From Luidia sarsii (Eukaryota > Echinodermata > Asteroidea > Paxillosida > Luidiidae), in NCBI GenBank assembly GCA_949987565.1, contig OX465121.1, positions 310,001 through 374,000 on the forward strand: 64,000 nucleotides of DNA, in the 5' to 3' direction. Shown here piece after piece: positions 1-9,775 of the stretch (positions are counted from its first letter, which is position 1; every line of letters begins with the position of its first letter). Below the pieces are notes generated by a model, which saw nothing but the letters and a program-made list of their open reading frames with translations, was not told the origin of the DNA and made no database searches. A program made the position numbers and the translations under genes.

Positions 1-24
1 GCCTGAATATTGAAAAGAATCTCT

Positions 25-192
25 AAATAAGACTTAAGGCTTTGCATGGTGGGTGAATCAATATAGGAAGGTTTGCGGTGACACCATGTATAAAGTCTCT
101 TAAAGGAAGAGGTGTGGTTCTGAAAAGAACCTGAGTGGAAAGTTTTGGAAACGCAACGTTTCGACCAGTATGCTCTGGCCGTCATCAGGAGA
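25..192 (+). repeat. FB1 repeat copy (single arm)
   Basis: It begins with AAGACTTAAGGCTTTGCATG, passes through GGTTTGCGGTGACACCATG, a self-complementary GGTTCTGAAAAGAACC, and ends in AACGTTTCGACCAGTATG...GTCATCAGGAG. The same order of blocks recurs at 41569 and at 49264, so this is a dispersed repeat. On the minus strand the end reads CTGATGA, a 7-bp stem, then GAAACGTT. A Penelope-type or fold-back origin is possible but no reverse transcriptase is seen nearby. Confidence 0.8.
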
Positions 193-1273
193 ATCTTTAA
201 AAATAAGCGCGTTGATGCAAGTTATGGCAGAAAACCCAGACAGAATATGAACGGACACTGCAGCAACCAATCCTCAGTTGCCTGATGAAGGTTAGCAATA
301 ATCACTGTACTGGCAAACGAAACATCGCTACCAGCAACAACGACATCGCGCAACATTGATCACCTCTCTCCTTATCTTTTAATCGTTGGAGGTCTGATAT
401 TTTTTAGGCAAAAGCAGTTGTGAGCTGTCAGCTGCGGTTGATTTTATGGCAGCTGACGGCCATCTAAAATGGAGGTCAATGTTTGTAAACAAAAGATTTC
501 AGGTTTACATCAAGGCGTTTCGGTGAGGGCTAAACCAAGAGCAGAGAGATGGATGTTCCAAGCATGCCAGCACCATCTCTCTGCCGGTATGGCTGAGGTA
601 TGTCTAGTGGACACAGGGGATCCATGGAGGGTAATGAGAGCTGGAATGGCCACGCCTCTGGGACCAGTTTTACCCACACCAGTGGCACTAGCATTCAACA
701 GGAAACTCACCCTTACTGACATTGATCAACAGCGCCATGCTTTCAAAATGCAAACGCCAATCCTCACTATTACCATCACCTTTCTGTCCTCCCCTCCCTC
801 GGAGGAAACTCAAATGACTTATGTCTTTGTCACCTGGTGTAACCGAGACAACAAACACCGATAAATCATTACATTTACACATGTCTAATTGGATAATTCA
901 TTCAACTTTTCAGGATGGCTTGATGAATCAAATAAAAAATCAGTCGACAGAAATAAGGACGAGATGAGTCACAGGAGATGTTATGGCATTTCTCTGATCG
1001 GTCGTCAGTTCTTCAACAGTAGTCCGAACGGGTTTTTCTATTATTATTTTTCCTCGCGAGCCAGACTGGTTCAGGCTTTGGTAAGGTCAATGGGTTTTGC
1101 ACACCATCGTCTATAAACTATAAATTCCACTCCAGACCACGTTCAGAGACGCAGATCCAGCCTAATTGGTTACCAATTAAGGACGCAGGGGACCGGGGAT
1201 TTAACAAGTTTTCTAGTCACCAGATTTTCGGCCAGAAGACCTTATGGCATTCTGTCAACAAAGTTTAGTGTCA
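193..1273. other. Unassigned sequence with one isolated CTGATGA...GAAAC box
   Basis: No coding frame here looks like a real protein. At 281-331 (+) the block CCTGATGAAG, a 6-bp imperfect stem GTTAGC/GCAAAC, then GAAACATC has the same architecture as the FB1 terminus. The rest shows no repeat that I can match elsewhere in the window. Confidence 0.5.
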
Positions 1274-1306
1274 TTTTTTTTTTTTTTTTTTTTTTTAGAG
1301 GGGGGG
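1274..1306. repeat. Poly(T) followed by AGAG and a G run
   Basis: A run of 23 T is followed by AGAG and six G. It resembles the other T-then-G compound homopolymer tracts in the window, but here the junction is interrupted. Confidence 0.8.
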
Positions 1307-1745
1307 TCTGTCATTCTTTCTCATCCAGTCAAAGGGCAATACCCTGTTGAATCTTTTTTTTTTACGAGAGAAAAGTGCAGGAAGAGGAGGGGGAAGGGGA
1401 ATGATAAAATGACAAAAACAGGATTAACAAGTCAGGTATAAATCGGTCTGACAGTTGCCCAAAAATCTTGGCTTGATGGACAAAACATATTGATGTGACT
1501 CGGCAACACCCGAGTGCAAATTTGGCAACCAAAAATCTTGTTCCAATTCTGTTCCACTATATAATACCAATGTATGCACACAGGCTATTGAGTGTGGTAT
1601 GGCAGCGGTGCGGTCTGTGAGCCGTGTACAGCTTGCACCCAGCGTGGTATAGTGTTGTTGAGCCGTGGTTTGCATGCGTTTGGCCCGGATCTCTGCCCGG
1701 AGCCGTACTGTACCGGAGAGACCGCCTTGGACAAGGCTAACATCT
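1307..1745. other. Unassigned sequence
   Basis: No supported gene. Short related phrases (GTGTGGTATGGCAG, GCGTGGTATAG, GAGCCGTG twice) suggest an old local duplication, nothing more. Confidence 0.4.
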
Positions 1746-1951
1746 CAGTGGAAAGTTTGTGGTGACACCATGTCATACTTCTCTTTCGGGAAGGAGTGTG
1801 GCTCTGAAAAGAGCCGGTAACTCAATGATGTCGGGCAGAGAACACATAACCTGTAACGTTGAGTTACTCCTTTTCGAAAGAGAAGTGCTTCCTGTACATG
1901 GTGTCGATGCAAACTTTTCACTTCCAACATGCAAACCTTGAAGTCTTGCCT
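1746..1951. repeat. FB1 inverted pair
   Basis: The left arm holds GGTGACACCATGTCATACTTCTCTTTCG and GAGCCGGTAACTCAATG; the right arm holds the reverse complement blocks AACGTTGAGTTAC, CTTTTCGAAAGAGAAG, CATGGTGTCGATGC and CATGCAAACCTTGAAGTC. The two arms can fold onto each other. An FB2-like fragment (TCGAGAAAGGTCCTGCT) follows at 1970-1990. Confidence 0.75.
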
Positions 1952-2221
1952 GATGTCTCTCTTTCTACCTTCGAGAAAGGTCCTGCTCTTCAAACTGAAG
2001 TTTCGGGGGGAGTCGCAATCTGGACAAAAAGCAGTTTCCAACCCCTCTGCATAATACTTTTTAAGGTTTTATTTTGATTTGTAAGCCACCAAAAGATCCA
2101 TAAGGCCAGCTTAAAATTTTCCCAGGTAGCCCAGCAGGCATTACGTGGGGAAAAAATAACGAAAAAACTTTCATGTATTTATTTTTTCAAGCGGATGAAC
2201 ACAATGACTAAAAAACAGTTA

Positions 2222-2224
<3 letters not shown>

Positions 2225-2253
<29 letters not shown>

Positions 2254-2263
2254 GGGGGGGGGG
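2225..2263. repeat. Compound poly(T)29-poly(G)10 tract
   Basis: A run of 29 T passes directly into 10 G. On the other strand this is C(10)A(29), the same polarity as the tracts at 5544, 27507, 38407 and 56435. Confidence 0.9.
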
Positions 2264-2888
2264 ATGTCAGGACAGGCCTTTTCCAGGTGTACAGCATAGC
2301 ACACGTACATGTGTATCTGACCCGTACCTGCACATGCATGGTGTTACCTACCAGTCTATCCTGAGTATTTACAGTCACTGCACGAGTCGGGAGGGGGAGG
2401 GGGGTAGGGGGGGGAGGTTTCTCTGCTGAGATGCCTCCCAACTGCGATGGGGGAAACAACTTTGAGCTCACTGCTTCGTACAATTCCACGCTGTCGCGGG
2501 TGTGTGGTTTTCTTTTGGGAAGCGGCCGACCGTGCTGATTGCGAGCCGAGAAACAGACAAGGGAACGCATGAGTTGCTCCAAAGGTTTTCATAGGAGCCG
2601 CACTCTTCTGAGTATTCCCTCCCTGCTTGTCATTGTTATGATTTCAACAAACTTGTGTTTACCTTCTCCCTGGGTCGCTGATGGGACTGCAATTTCAGCA
2701 GACTTGCCAAGGTTACACCCCGAAAATTATGTACCGGTGTGTGGGGGTATGGTGTTGTGGAGCATGAAGTTTTTTATTATGCGTCATAGATATGATGATT
2801 TTTTAGCATTGGACAGAATGTAACTCAAAAAGAGTTTTCCCCAACTCGATACGTACAGTTAGTACTGTATGCTCAGTACTTTGTCTAA
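2264..2888. other. Unassigned sequence
   Basis: No gene or repeat recognised. It includes a G-rich stretch around 2391-2417. The open frames here are short and of no recognisable family. Confidence 0.4.
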
Positions 2889-3222
2889 AGCCGCATTTCC
2901 ACAGGACTTATTTTGGTCAAAGTAACTGAGACGATGGTTACTTTGCCCATATTATAAGTCCAGTGGAAATGGTCCTGTTAAATGGCCTCTTGGTTACTTT
3001 AACCGAGCCGAATGGTTACATTTGCCGGCCAACCTCTGCCCAGTAAAAGTGACCAGGTAAGTTTAACCAGTGGAAAGGCAGCACTCTGTGAAACGTGACT
3101 TATATGCACTGTGCACACAATTGTTGCCGACTCAATAGTCCAAGTGGGGAACGATGGTCAAATTTGACCATTGGAAATTTAACCATCGTCTCGGTTAAAT
3201 TTTAGTCCAGTGGAAACGCGGC
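2889..3222. mobile_element. TT-C family TIR element (non-autonomous)
   Basis: The left end AGCCGCATTTCCACAGGACT and right end AGTCCAGTGGAAACGCGGC are inverted repeats. The right flank is TTAA and the left flank is CTAA, a likely decayed TTAA. The interior is made of subterminal motifs such as GTAACTGAGACGATGGTTAC and repeats of TTTAACC. There is no transposase frame. TTAA target sites are characteristic of piggyBac and Kolobok superfamilies; which one applies is not decided here. Confidence 0.75.
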
Positions 3223-3394
3223 TTAATACAGATTCAAATCCACCACACAACATCAAACAGCTCAGTGGTCAAGTGATGAAGATATCTGCACTAGAAACCG
3301 GAACTTGAAGTTTAATTCCCACACAAGCTCCCCGTATTTCTGTGGGGGGGGGGGAGGTCTAAAGCTGCGTGCATTTCAAAACAAGATTCCGTTA

Positions 3395-3530
3395 CTGAAA
3401 ACTGAGGAAGAAAACGTTTGACTGGACAGCGCATTGAACCCGAGACCCCTGGGTTTGCGTACCAGCACTCTTACCATCTGAGCTATCCAGCCCTTAGATG
3501 GCAGCCCTCCCAAATAGTCAACCAGTCTTT
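3395..3530 (-). repeat. SINE-1 copy
   Basis: On the minus strand GGGCTGGATAGCTCAGATGG (A-box region), GCGTACC..., and GGTTCAATGCGC (decayed B-box region) follow in tRNA order. The flanking GATGGCAGCCCTCCCAAATAG matches the sequence beside other SINE-1 heads at 33804 and 34880. Confidence 0.8.
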
Positions 3531-4267
3531 GCTGGGGTGTTGGCATCGAAGATTTCTTTCCAATTGCTTGTATTTTAGCCTGTCACTGTTCAGCACATGC
3601 CACAGTTTGTATCTGCGAAGTGACTGACACTGGCGAGACACCCAAGGGGAGAAGGAATTAGATCAGAAAGGGGGTAATGACTCAAACGGATTAAGGGGAT
3701 CAAGCGTGGGATGTTCCCCTACGCCTAGGGGTAAGGATAAGATGCTGTCAAGTAGGAAATGAGCCGCCCCCCCAGCAATGATGGGTAACAAGGTACAATG
3801 ATCGTCACCCTCGTTTACACCCCAAGGTTGCCGAAGCCCACAGGAATCAAACAATTACTACCCTTAATTTCCAATTCACATTGAGCAGTTTCACTTGCCC
3901 TTAGCAAAATGTGGGTGTACAGCTAGCACTAAGCTTGCATCTTAAGCAGTCACCTCCTGTCACACAGATACAATGTATCTCAGGAGGAGCAGCTTGGGAG
4001 GGATTCGAACCCATTGACTCCAAGCTAGCTGAAGTCATCGTTGGGGTCATGCCCGTACCAGGCGCTATTTGATTAGTGTCCCCCTGACACTAAAACTGCA
4101 TCCAATATCATTGACATGGCTTGAGATATTACACACGTCTATGGGGTTTACTCTTGGCCGAAGCCACAGAAGCAGCATATGCAGCCTTTAAGTTTGGAGC
4201 AATTTTCAAGCCACTTTGCCTTTAATTTAATAAATATTATCCTAAACCCCCTACCAATTGTTTGTAG
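3531..4267. other. Mostly unassigned; one tRNA-like half near 4000
   Basis: No gene seen. At 3985-4035 the minus strand reads AGCTAGCTTGGAGTC, then GGGTTCGAATCCC, a good B-box/T-arm, like the SINE-2 head. The remainder is anonymous. Confidence 0.5.
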
Positions 4268-4760
4268 GATATAACCTGAATCCTGCAAAATCCTGCTATC
4301 CTACCTTGTTCAAAGCTCCATGTGACCTGAATCCTGCCAAATCCTGCAGTACTGGCTACTGTGGACCATTGCCTGAATCCTGCCAAATCCTGCACTGAGT
4401 TTATGGAGTTTTAGTCCACATTCTAAACAAAGACTTTTTTCAGCTTAGAACAATGGGCCCTTTTTCGAACGGATAATCTCTTGACAAAAGCCACAACGAC
4501 GTCCGAATTGTTACCAGCATCCTGCATTTTCCTACTGACAAAATCACATCATGCCCTCAATCCTGCACATTCCTACAGTGTGTCAACTCTCATGTGCCCT
4601 CAATCCTGCTAAATCCTTCTCCAGCACTTTGATAGTAGTAGCCTGTATCCTGCACAATCCTGCAATGTGTCAACTCTCATGTGCCCTGAATCCTGCAGAA
4701 TCCTGCAATGTGTCAACTCTCATGTGCCCTGAATCCTGCAGAATCCTGCTGAAGGCAAAT
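4268..4760 (+). repeat. Minisatellite of CTGAATCCTGC units, 43-bp higher period
   Basis: The phrase CCTGAATCCTGCAAAATCCT recurs with drift. From about 4560 a 43-bp unit beginning TGTCAACTCTCATGTGCCCT is seen at 4581, 4668 and 4711 (spacings 87 = about 2 x 43, then 43). A frame through it is open only because of the repetition. Confidence 0.85.
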
Positions 4761-4792
4761 AGGATTCCGCAGGATTTGGGAAGGTTAGGGTT

Positions 4793-5153
4793 AGGCCCAA
4801 TACAACATTAGGAAGATCTGAAAACATTGATGTCCACAGATTTCCTTCTAATTTACACAGTTTGTAGATGGTCATGATAGAATCATCATGTTGAAATCTT
4901 AGCTGGGATGCTGTACTTCCCTAGAAATCTTCACTTAAACATTGACAAATAGTTTATTACTCGCAAGTAATAAACTATTTCTTACACTAGATAAAGGTGC
5001 AAAAACTGTGACTGTTTTTTAACTTTTTTTACTTTCTCAGATCACCATTTGAGCTAAAACTTTTGCAGGATTGCTTTTTGGGGATGTTTAATGGTTTAAC
5101 ACACAAGCTGTGGAAATCTTTTGACCTTCACCAATGTTGTATCTTTAGGGCCT
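4793..5153 (+). mobile_element. TT-B family TIR element
   Basis: Ends AGGCCCAATACAACATTAGG and CCAATGTTGTATCTTTAGGGCCT are inverted. TTAA follows at 5154-5157. The centre carries a perfect hairpin at 4947-4980 (15-bp arms AAATAGTTTATTACT, loop CGCA). Other copies lie at 6335, 38650, 41147 and 61249. No transposase frame is present. Confidence 0.85.
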
Positions 5154-5156
5154 TTA

Positions 5157-5256
5157 AGAAAGGTCCTGCTAGGACCGAAACACCAGGCCCTCAAACTTTT
5201 GAGATTCGTGCACTGCAGGTCTTTTTAGTCAGTGAGCAGTTGGCAACAGTTTTTGT
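5157..5256 (+). repeat. FB2 copy
   Basis: It contains AGAAAGGTCCTGCTAGGACC, GAAACACCAGGCCCTC and the tail TTAGTCAGTGAGCAGTTGGC, the standard FB2 order. It abuts the TTAA at the right end of the preceding TT-B element. Confidence 0.8.
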
Positions 5257-5464
5257 ATTAACTTCAAGTACATAATTATATATATTAAAATGAGATAATT
5301 TTTGTTGATGACCATCCTGCAATTGGCAATCCTGCAGCGGTTGGTTTTGGTTGATAAAGGAATAAATAATTTGGAGCCAATCTATAATGTGGTCAAAGCC
5401 GGCATACAAAATGTTGAAAACTTTCTGCTTCTGAGAACGAAGCTGCTGGGGTGGGATTTAGAAA

Positions 5465-5780
5465 TTTACCAGCAGCAGCCCGCATTTGCGTCCACAACTT
5501 CCGTCACAAACACCACAAGCAACTTGAGGTTTGAGAAACCTTTCCCCCCCAAAAAAAAAAAAAAAAAAAAAAAAACACAGCTCAGATCACCACCAGCAGC
5601 CTGCATTTGCATCCAGAACTTCCTTCACAAATGCCACGAGCAAGTTACGAAACCGTCAAAAAATTGAAAAACACAGATCAGATCATCATTAGCAACCCGC
5701 ATTTGCACCCAGAACTTCCTTCACAAACACCACAAAGTTGAGAAACCTTTCCCCTCCCCCCCCCCCAAAAAAACCCCGCA
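5465..5780 (+). repeat. Three diverged tandem units plus two (C)n(A)n tracts
   Basis: GCATTTGCGTCCACAACTTC and variants recur at about 5482, 5602 and 5699 with TCACAAACACCACAA downstream of each. Two of the three units carry C-run/A-run junctions (C7A25 at 5544-5575; C11A7 at 5756-5773). Confidence 0.75.
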
Positions 5781-6330
5781 ACTCATATCACGTTCAAAGC
5801 TATGGCCTACAGCTCTTTCCGGACTGTTCCGGGTTGTTGTGGTATTTATATTGGAAAGAACGGCTTTGACTTTCACTGAAAAACCGCAAATAACATTTTT
5901 CTATTTCCAAAAGCCCGAGGCAGAGTCCATGCAATGGCATCGAAAGACTGTGTCACATAGTAAAAAAAAAGATACACACAGCAGTGACCCACAAATATTT
6001 CATAATATTGTTTTCCCATTCAGCCAAACCTACCAGCTTTATTTCTCAACATGTTTAGAAGTTGCATTTGCAATTCATCTACCGCTTGTTTCCTGCCAAA
6101 AGCCCTTTCACACAGCAAAAGCATTCAAATTCATCCCAAACCCTTCTTGCAATGCATGTGGCAACTTGCATCAAAAAGGGTCTTTGTACTGATTCATAAT
6201 ATTGCTTTGTTCTAAGCTGAAAAGAGTCTTTGTTTAGAATGTGGACAATAGTGGTGCCCGGATTCGGAAGACCCCCGTCGCATAGTCAAGCCAATGGAGC
6301 TCCGGATTCGGAGGTCCCGGCACGAAGTGG
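5781..6330. other. Unassigned sequence
   Basis: A 117-codon open frame spans part of this, but it has no recognisable domain and unremarkable composition; I treat it as chance. A short direct repeat CGGATTCGGA occurs twice near 6259 and 6302. Confidence 0.4.
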
Positions 6331-6334
6331 TTAA

Positions 6335-6695
6335 AGGCCCTAGAAGATCGGAAAACATCAATGTCCACAGATTTCCTTCTAATTTACACAGTTTGTAGAT
6401 GGTCATGATATTTGGATAGGAATCCTCATGTTGAAATCATACGGTCTGGGATGCTGTACTTCTCAAACAAATCTTCACTCAAACATCGACTACTAGTTGA
6501 TTACTTGCGAGTAATAAACTAATTCTTACACTACAAAACGGTGCAAAAACCGTGACGGTTTCTGTCTTTTTCTACTTTCTCAGATTACCATTAGAGCTAA
6601 AACCTTCGCAGGATTTCTCGTTTGGAATATTTAATGGTTTAACACACAAACTGTGGCAATTGTTTGACCTTTACCAATGTTGTATAAACTATACA
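6335..6695 (+). mobile_element. TT-B family element, right end decayed
   Basis: TTAA at 6331-6334 precedes AGGCCCTAGAAGATCGG. The internal order (TTCCTTCTAATTTACACAG, GATGGTCATGATA, central hairpin near 6495-6530, AATGGTTTAACACACAAAC) matches the copy at 4793. The right terminus CCAATGTTGTATAAACTATA has lost the GGGCCT end. Confidence 0.8.
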
Positions 6696-6699
6696 ACCT

Positions 6700-6860
6700 T
6701 TTTCAGGAATGCTTCTGCTAGAGGAATCCCAGAGCAAACTACATAGGAATACACATGTGTATTTCCAAGCCAAAAAACGAAATCCGTTGTCAAGAGCTTG
6801 TAAAAAGTGATACATTTTTACTCCAAAAGAGGAATGATTCCTTCAAAATAGGAATGGTTG
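6700..6860 (+). repeat. DR-3 dispersed repeat
   Basis: CAGAGCAAACTACATAGGAA, TGTGTATTTCCAAGCC, CTTGTAAAAAGTGATACATT and AAAAGAGGAATGATTCC match 48260-48420 in the same order and 38474-38645 in reverse. Function unknown. Confidence 0.75.
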
Positions 6861-6929
6861 GCAGCTATGCCCCAGTGCACTAGCGATTCAAGGCAACTGA
6901 TAACACTTAAGAGCCCATTGTGGGGTGAG

Positions 6930-6997
6930 CGACCTTTGACCTCCCACCCACCCCAACCTCATACATCATGCGGGTATCACCCAGAGGTCAATGACCT
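6930..6997. promoter_or_regulatory. Candidate nuclear-receptor sites: DR1 and perfect IR1
   Basis: At 6930-6942 CGACCTTTGACCT reads on the other strand as AGGTCA-A-AGGTCG, a DR1 arrangement. At 6985-6997 AGGTCAATGACCT is a perfect IR1 (AGGTCA, 1-nt spacer, TGACCT). IR1 and DR1 are known binding layouts for EcR/FXR-type and RXR/HNF4-type receptors. That they act here is inference; no gene is seen nearby. Confidence 0.35.
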
Positions 6998-7420
6998 TCT
7001 CCTTCAACCTCACCCCCCCTTCTCAATTCCGATGAATTGCTGTACAGTCACCAACTGCAAAGATTTACAGTCAAAAAGTTTAAACAGACATTTAAAAAGT
7101 TACACTCCGTTCACATATCTCTTAAATACAAGTGTTTATTTCTATGTGCACTGTATTTAACTATCTAGTTCAGCCGGGGTTAATAAATGTGTCATCACCT
7201 GAACTGTGAATAAACATAGAGCTTTGTATAACTCTCCTCCACAAAACAGACTGAAGAATATCTGATACCATCAATCCATCAGCTGACAGGTGATTTACAG
7301 AATGGGGTTCAGCCTCTTATGAAAAGAGTTGATTACCGGTACTACTAAAAAATAAAACCAAGTCATTGGCCCAAAAAACCCAGACCTTTATTCTCTTTCC
7401 CACTCATTTCCCAGACAGAG
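6998..7420. other. Unassigned AT-rich sequence
   Basis: No gene or repeat recognised. Two AATAAA-like stretches (GTTAATAAATG near 7170, GAATAAACATAG near 7207) are present without an upstream coding frame. Confidence 0.4.
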
Positions 7421-7533
7421 TAGGTTTGCGGTGACATCATGCAAAGTTCTTTTTTTTTTGTAGGGATGTGTGGTTCTGGAAAGAACCGGAGGAACTCGAC
7501 GTTTCAAACAGTATGCTCTGTTTTCCTTCAGGA
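7421..7533 (+). repeat. FB1 copy (single arm)
   Basis: GGTTTGCGGTGACATCATGC, GTGTGGTTCTGGAAAGAACC, GGAACTCGACGTTTCAAACA and GTATGCTCTG follow in FB1 order. The terminal ATCAGGAG box is replaced by TTCAGGAG. Confidence 0.75.
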
Positions 7534-7809
7534 GCTAGAATTTTGGATTCTAACTAGGAGTGAGGCTTATGCAATGCACAGAGGGATCCTGATGTGGGAA
7601 TTAGCCCAGTTAAGGGTGAAGTTGGGTATACCCCTCCATGGGTATTCAAAGGATGCTGCACCCATTTCCCGGGTAACAATTGAGGATGAAGAAGATTTAT
7701 CAGCAGGGATCAAGTATGACCAGCGAGATGGAAGTGGTCACAATGATAACGTTACACATTCAATTTCTTTGACTTTTGCAAATTAATTTGATTACTTCTT
7801 GAGTAATGT
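7534..7809. other. Unassigned sequence
   Basis: The open frame that continues from the FB1 copy has no recognisable domain. I see no gene. Confidence 0.4.
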
Positions 7810-8192
7810 GCAAAAACGTTGCAAACTACTGACTGAAATGACGAAAAACCAAATATCAAAAATAAGAGGGCCTGATGTTTCCATCCTATTACTGTATTAG
7901 CAGAACCTTTCTCAAAGGCAGTTTGAGACAAGCAGTTCAGTCTGAGAAAGGTCCTGGTAGGATCGAAGCGTCAGGCCCTCCTAATTTTTCATAAAATTTG
8001 CTTTTTTTATCATTTAAGTCAGTGAGCAGTAAACATTTTTGCACATTACTCTAAAAAAAATATGAAGTGGGCCTGACGTTTCGATCCTAGCAGGACCTTT
8101 GAGAAAGGTCCTGCTAAAAACGTCAGGCCTTCTAACGTTTGAGATTTGTGTATTGCAGGTGATTTGGTCAGTGAGCAGTTTGCAACATTTTC
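7810..8192. repeat. Two FB2 inverted pairs in a row
   Basis: First pair: GGGCCTGATGTTTCCATCC then GAAAGGTCCTGGTAGGATCG with GTCAGTGAGCAG tail (7810-8040). Second pair: GGGCCTGACGTTTCGATCC, a 5-10 nt turn, then GAGAAAGGTCCTGCT and GTCAGTGAGCAGTTTGC (8066-8192). Both can form near-perfect hairpins. Confidence 0.85.
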
Positions 8193-8617
8193 AAAGGATT
8201 CATGATTGTAGACCACACCTCTATCCCAAAAGAGTGTTTTTGGCACATGTTGTCCTCAACCTTTGACCCAGAGCACACATACTCCACTCACTGATGGAAA
8301 AATAAACGGCCAAGGGTATGCCAAATCACTTAACCAATTGCTGGTAAAGATGTGTGTCAGAAAAGAACACACTTTACTATGTGTTATGTTATTGGTATGA
8401 CTTGCCCTACAATGTAGATACATTTGTAGAACAGACCAGCGTGTGTGTGATTGTAATTGTTCACCACCTCAGTGGCCTTGAATAGGAAGGGAGTGATTTA
8501 TCCCCAGACTGATCTAATGTCCAACACACATGTACATGTGCGGATGGAACAAACTCAGACCTATAAGTGTGGAGCCCACATCAGGACACACTGTGGGATT
8601 CCAGAGACAGAGGCTAT
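8193..8617. other. Unassigned sequence
   Basis: No gene or known repeat seen. Confidence 0.35.
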
Positions 8618-9122
8618 GTTCAGACACCGTACTACGGAGACCGAAAAGGTCTATCATTTGCGGTCACAGCGGGAGGTAAACATTTCATTGCAAACCGCTT
8701 GCATTCATACTCACTAAGTTCAACTGAAAACAGTCTATCTCTGGTACTAAGAGGTCACACACATTTGCTTGACCCTGAATCCCAAATTCCCTTCCTGCTA
8801 GCAAGTAGCATTAGCAAGAGTGCACATAATATCAATGGAATGCACATCGTGTCCTTGTTTTTCATGCAGTTTGGGCAGTGACATAAATCACCGGTTATGT
8901 AATGTGCCTGCCTAAACCGGATGTGGTTATGAGATAGACTGTTCAGACACGTTAAGGTTTGTAGACCGGTCTACGTAGTCTAGTCCACCCCTCTCGGTGG
9001 TCTAGGATAGACCTTTGGAGTACCCAAAACGGTCTACGTACCGGTAGACCGTTCAGACACAACTAGATAGACCCTTTTCAGTTTAAACCAAAGGTAGACC
9101 ACTTTTAGTACGGTGTCTGAAC
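8618..9122. mobile_element. MITE-F, complete 505-bp TIR element
   Basis: The termini GTTCAGACACCGTACTA (8618) and TAGTACGGTGTCTGAAC (ending 9122) are 17-bp perfect inverted repeats. Internally the end motif recurs (CGTTCAGACAC near 9050, TGTTCAGACACG near 8940) with several GGTCTA...TAGACC palindromes. A half copy lies at 52048-52178. There is no transposase frame. Target-site duplication is not clear. Confidence 0.75.
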
Positions 9123-9775
9123 GACCCAAGAAAGCAGCAACAAGCCCCAGTTCTGCCAGCAGCACTTCAAGTTCAAAGCCCTTTACAGATGACGCTGAAA
9201 ACACTCGCAAGACTTGGGGAGAATTTAGCATATAGCATGGGACATTGTAACTCAGGCATGCAACTCTTGAATTGTAAAAAAAGAGGAAAATGTCCGAATG
9301 AAACTGCGAGCGCGAAGCACGAAGCCCTTACGGTGTGTGGTTTGGGGCCTGCTTAAGGGCCCGGGAAAATTTTGAATTCTAGATGCTCTGTGGTGCATTC
9401 TGAGTAGTTTGTGACAACTTATGACTTTGATTTAATATTATTTTTTTTTTTTTTTTTAATGGCCGAATTAAATAAAACGCGGAAATCCGCGGATCCGCGG
9501 ACAAGTTGCATGCCTGGTAACTACAATACACAGTTCCTCCCTTCACACGATCGATCATCAAGGGTCCAGTGAGAAATCCTCTGCTAGGTCCAGACCTCAA
9601 GGGTTCACCAGGGACGTCTGTCACTCTCAAGCATCGGAAAACCTTTCACACGATGGCCCTTTTGTAAAATTTCTCAAGCATAAGACATTTTTTGCTCAAG
9701 CCTTGGTGGGGTTTTTTCAGCATCGTTGGAAAAGGACTCAAGACATCCTGTGTGTGTATATTTATCTGGCTGGGT
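9123..9775. other. Unassigned; poly(T) and a 16-bp perfect palindrome
   Basis: A T run lies at 9440-9457. At 9486-9501 TCCGCGGATCCGCGGA is a perfect palindrome, and CGCGGA also occurs just upstream at 9478, giving three CGCGGA/TCCGCG units in 24 bp. No gene seen. Confidence 0.5.

Noticed and set aside
4783..4797. GGTTAGGGTTAGG, resembling the TTAGGG telomere repeat
   Set aside because: Under two units only, created where the CCTGC minisatellite meets the TT-B terminus TTAGGCCC.
5839..6192. 117-codon open frame
   Set aside because: No recognisable domain or conserved motif; composition as expected for chance.
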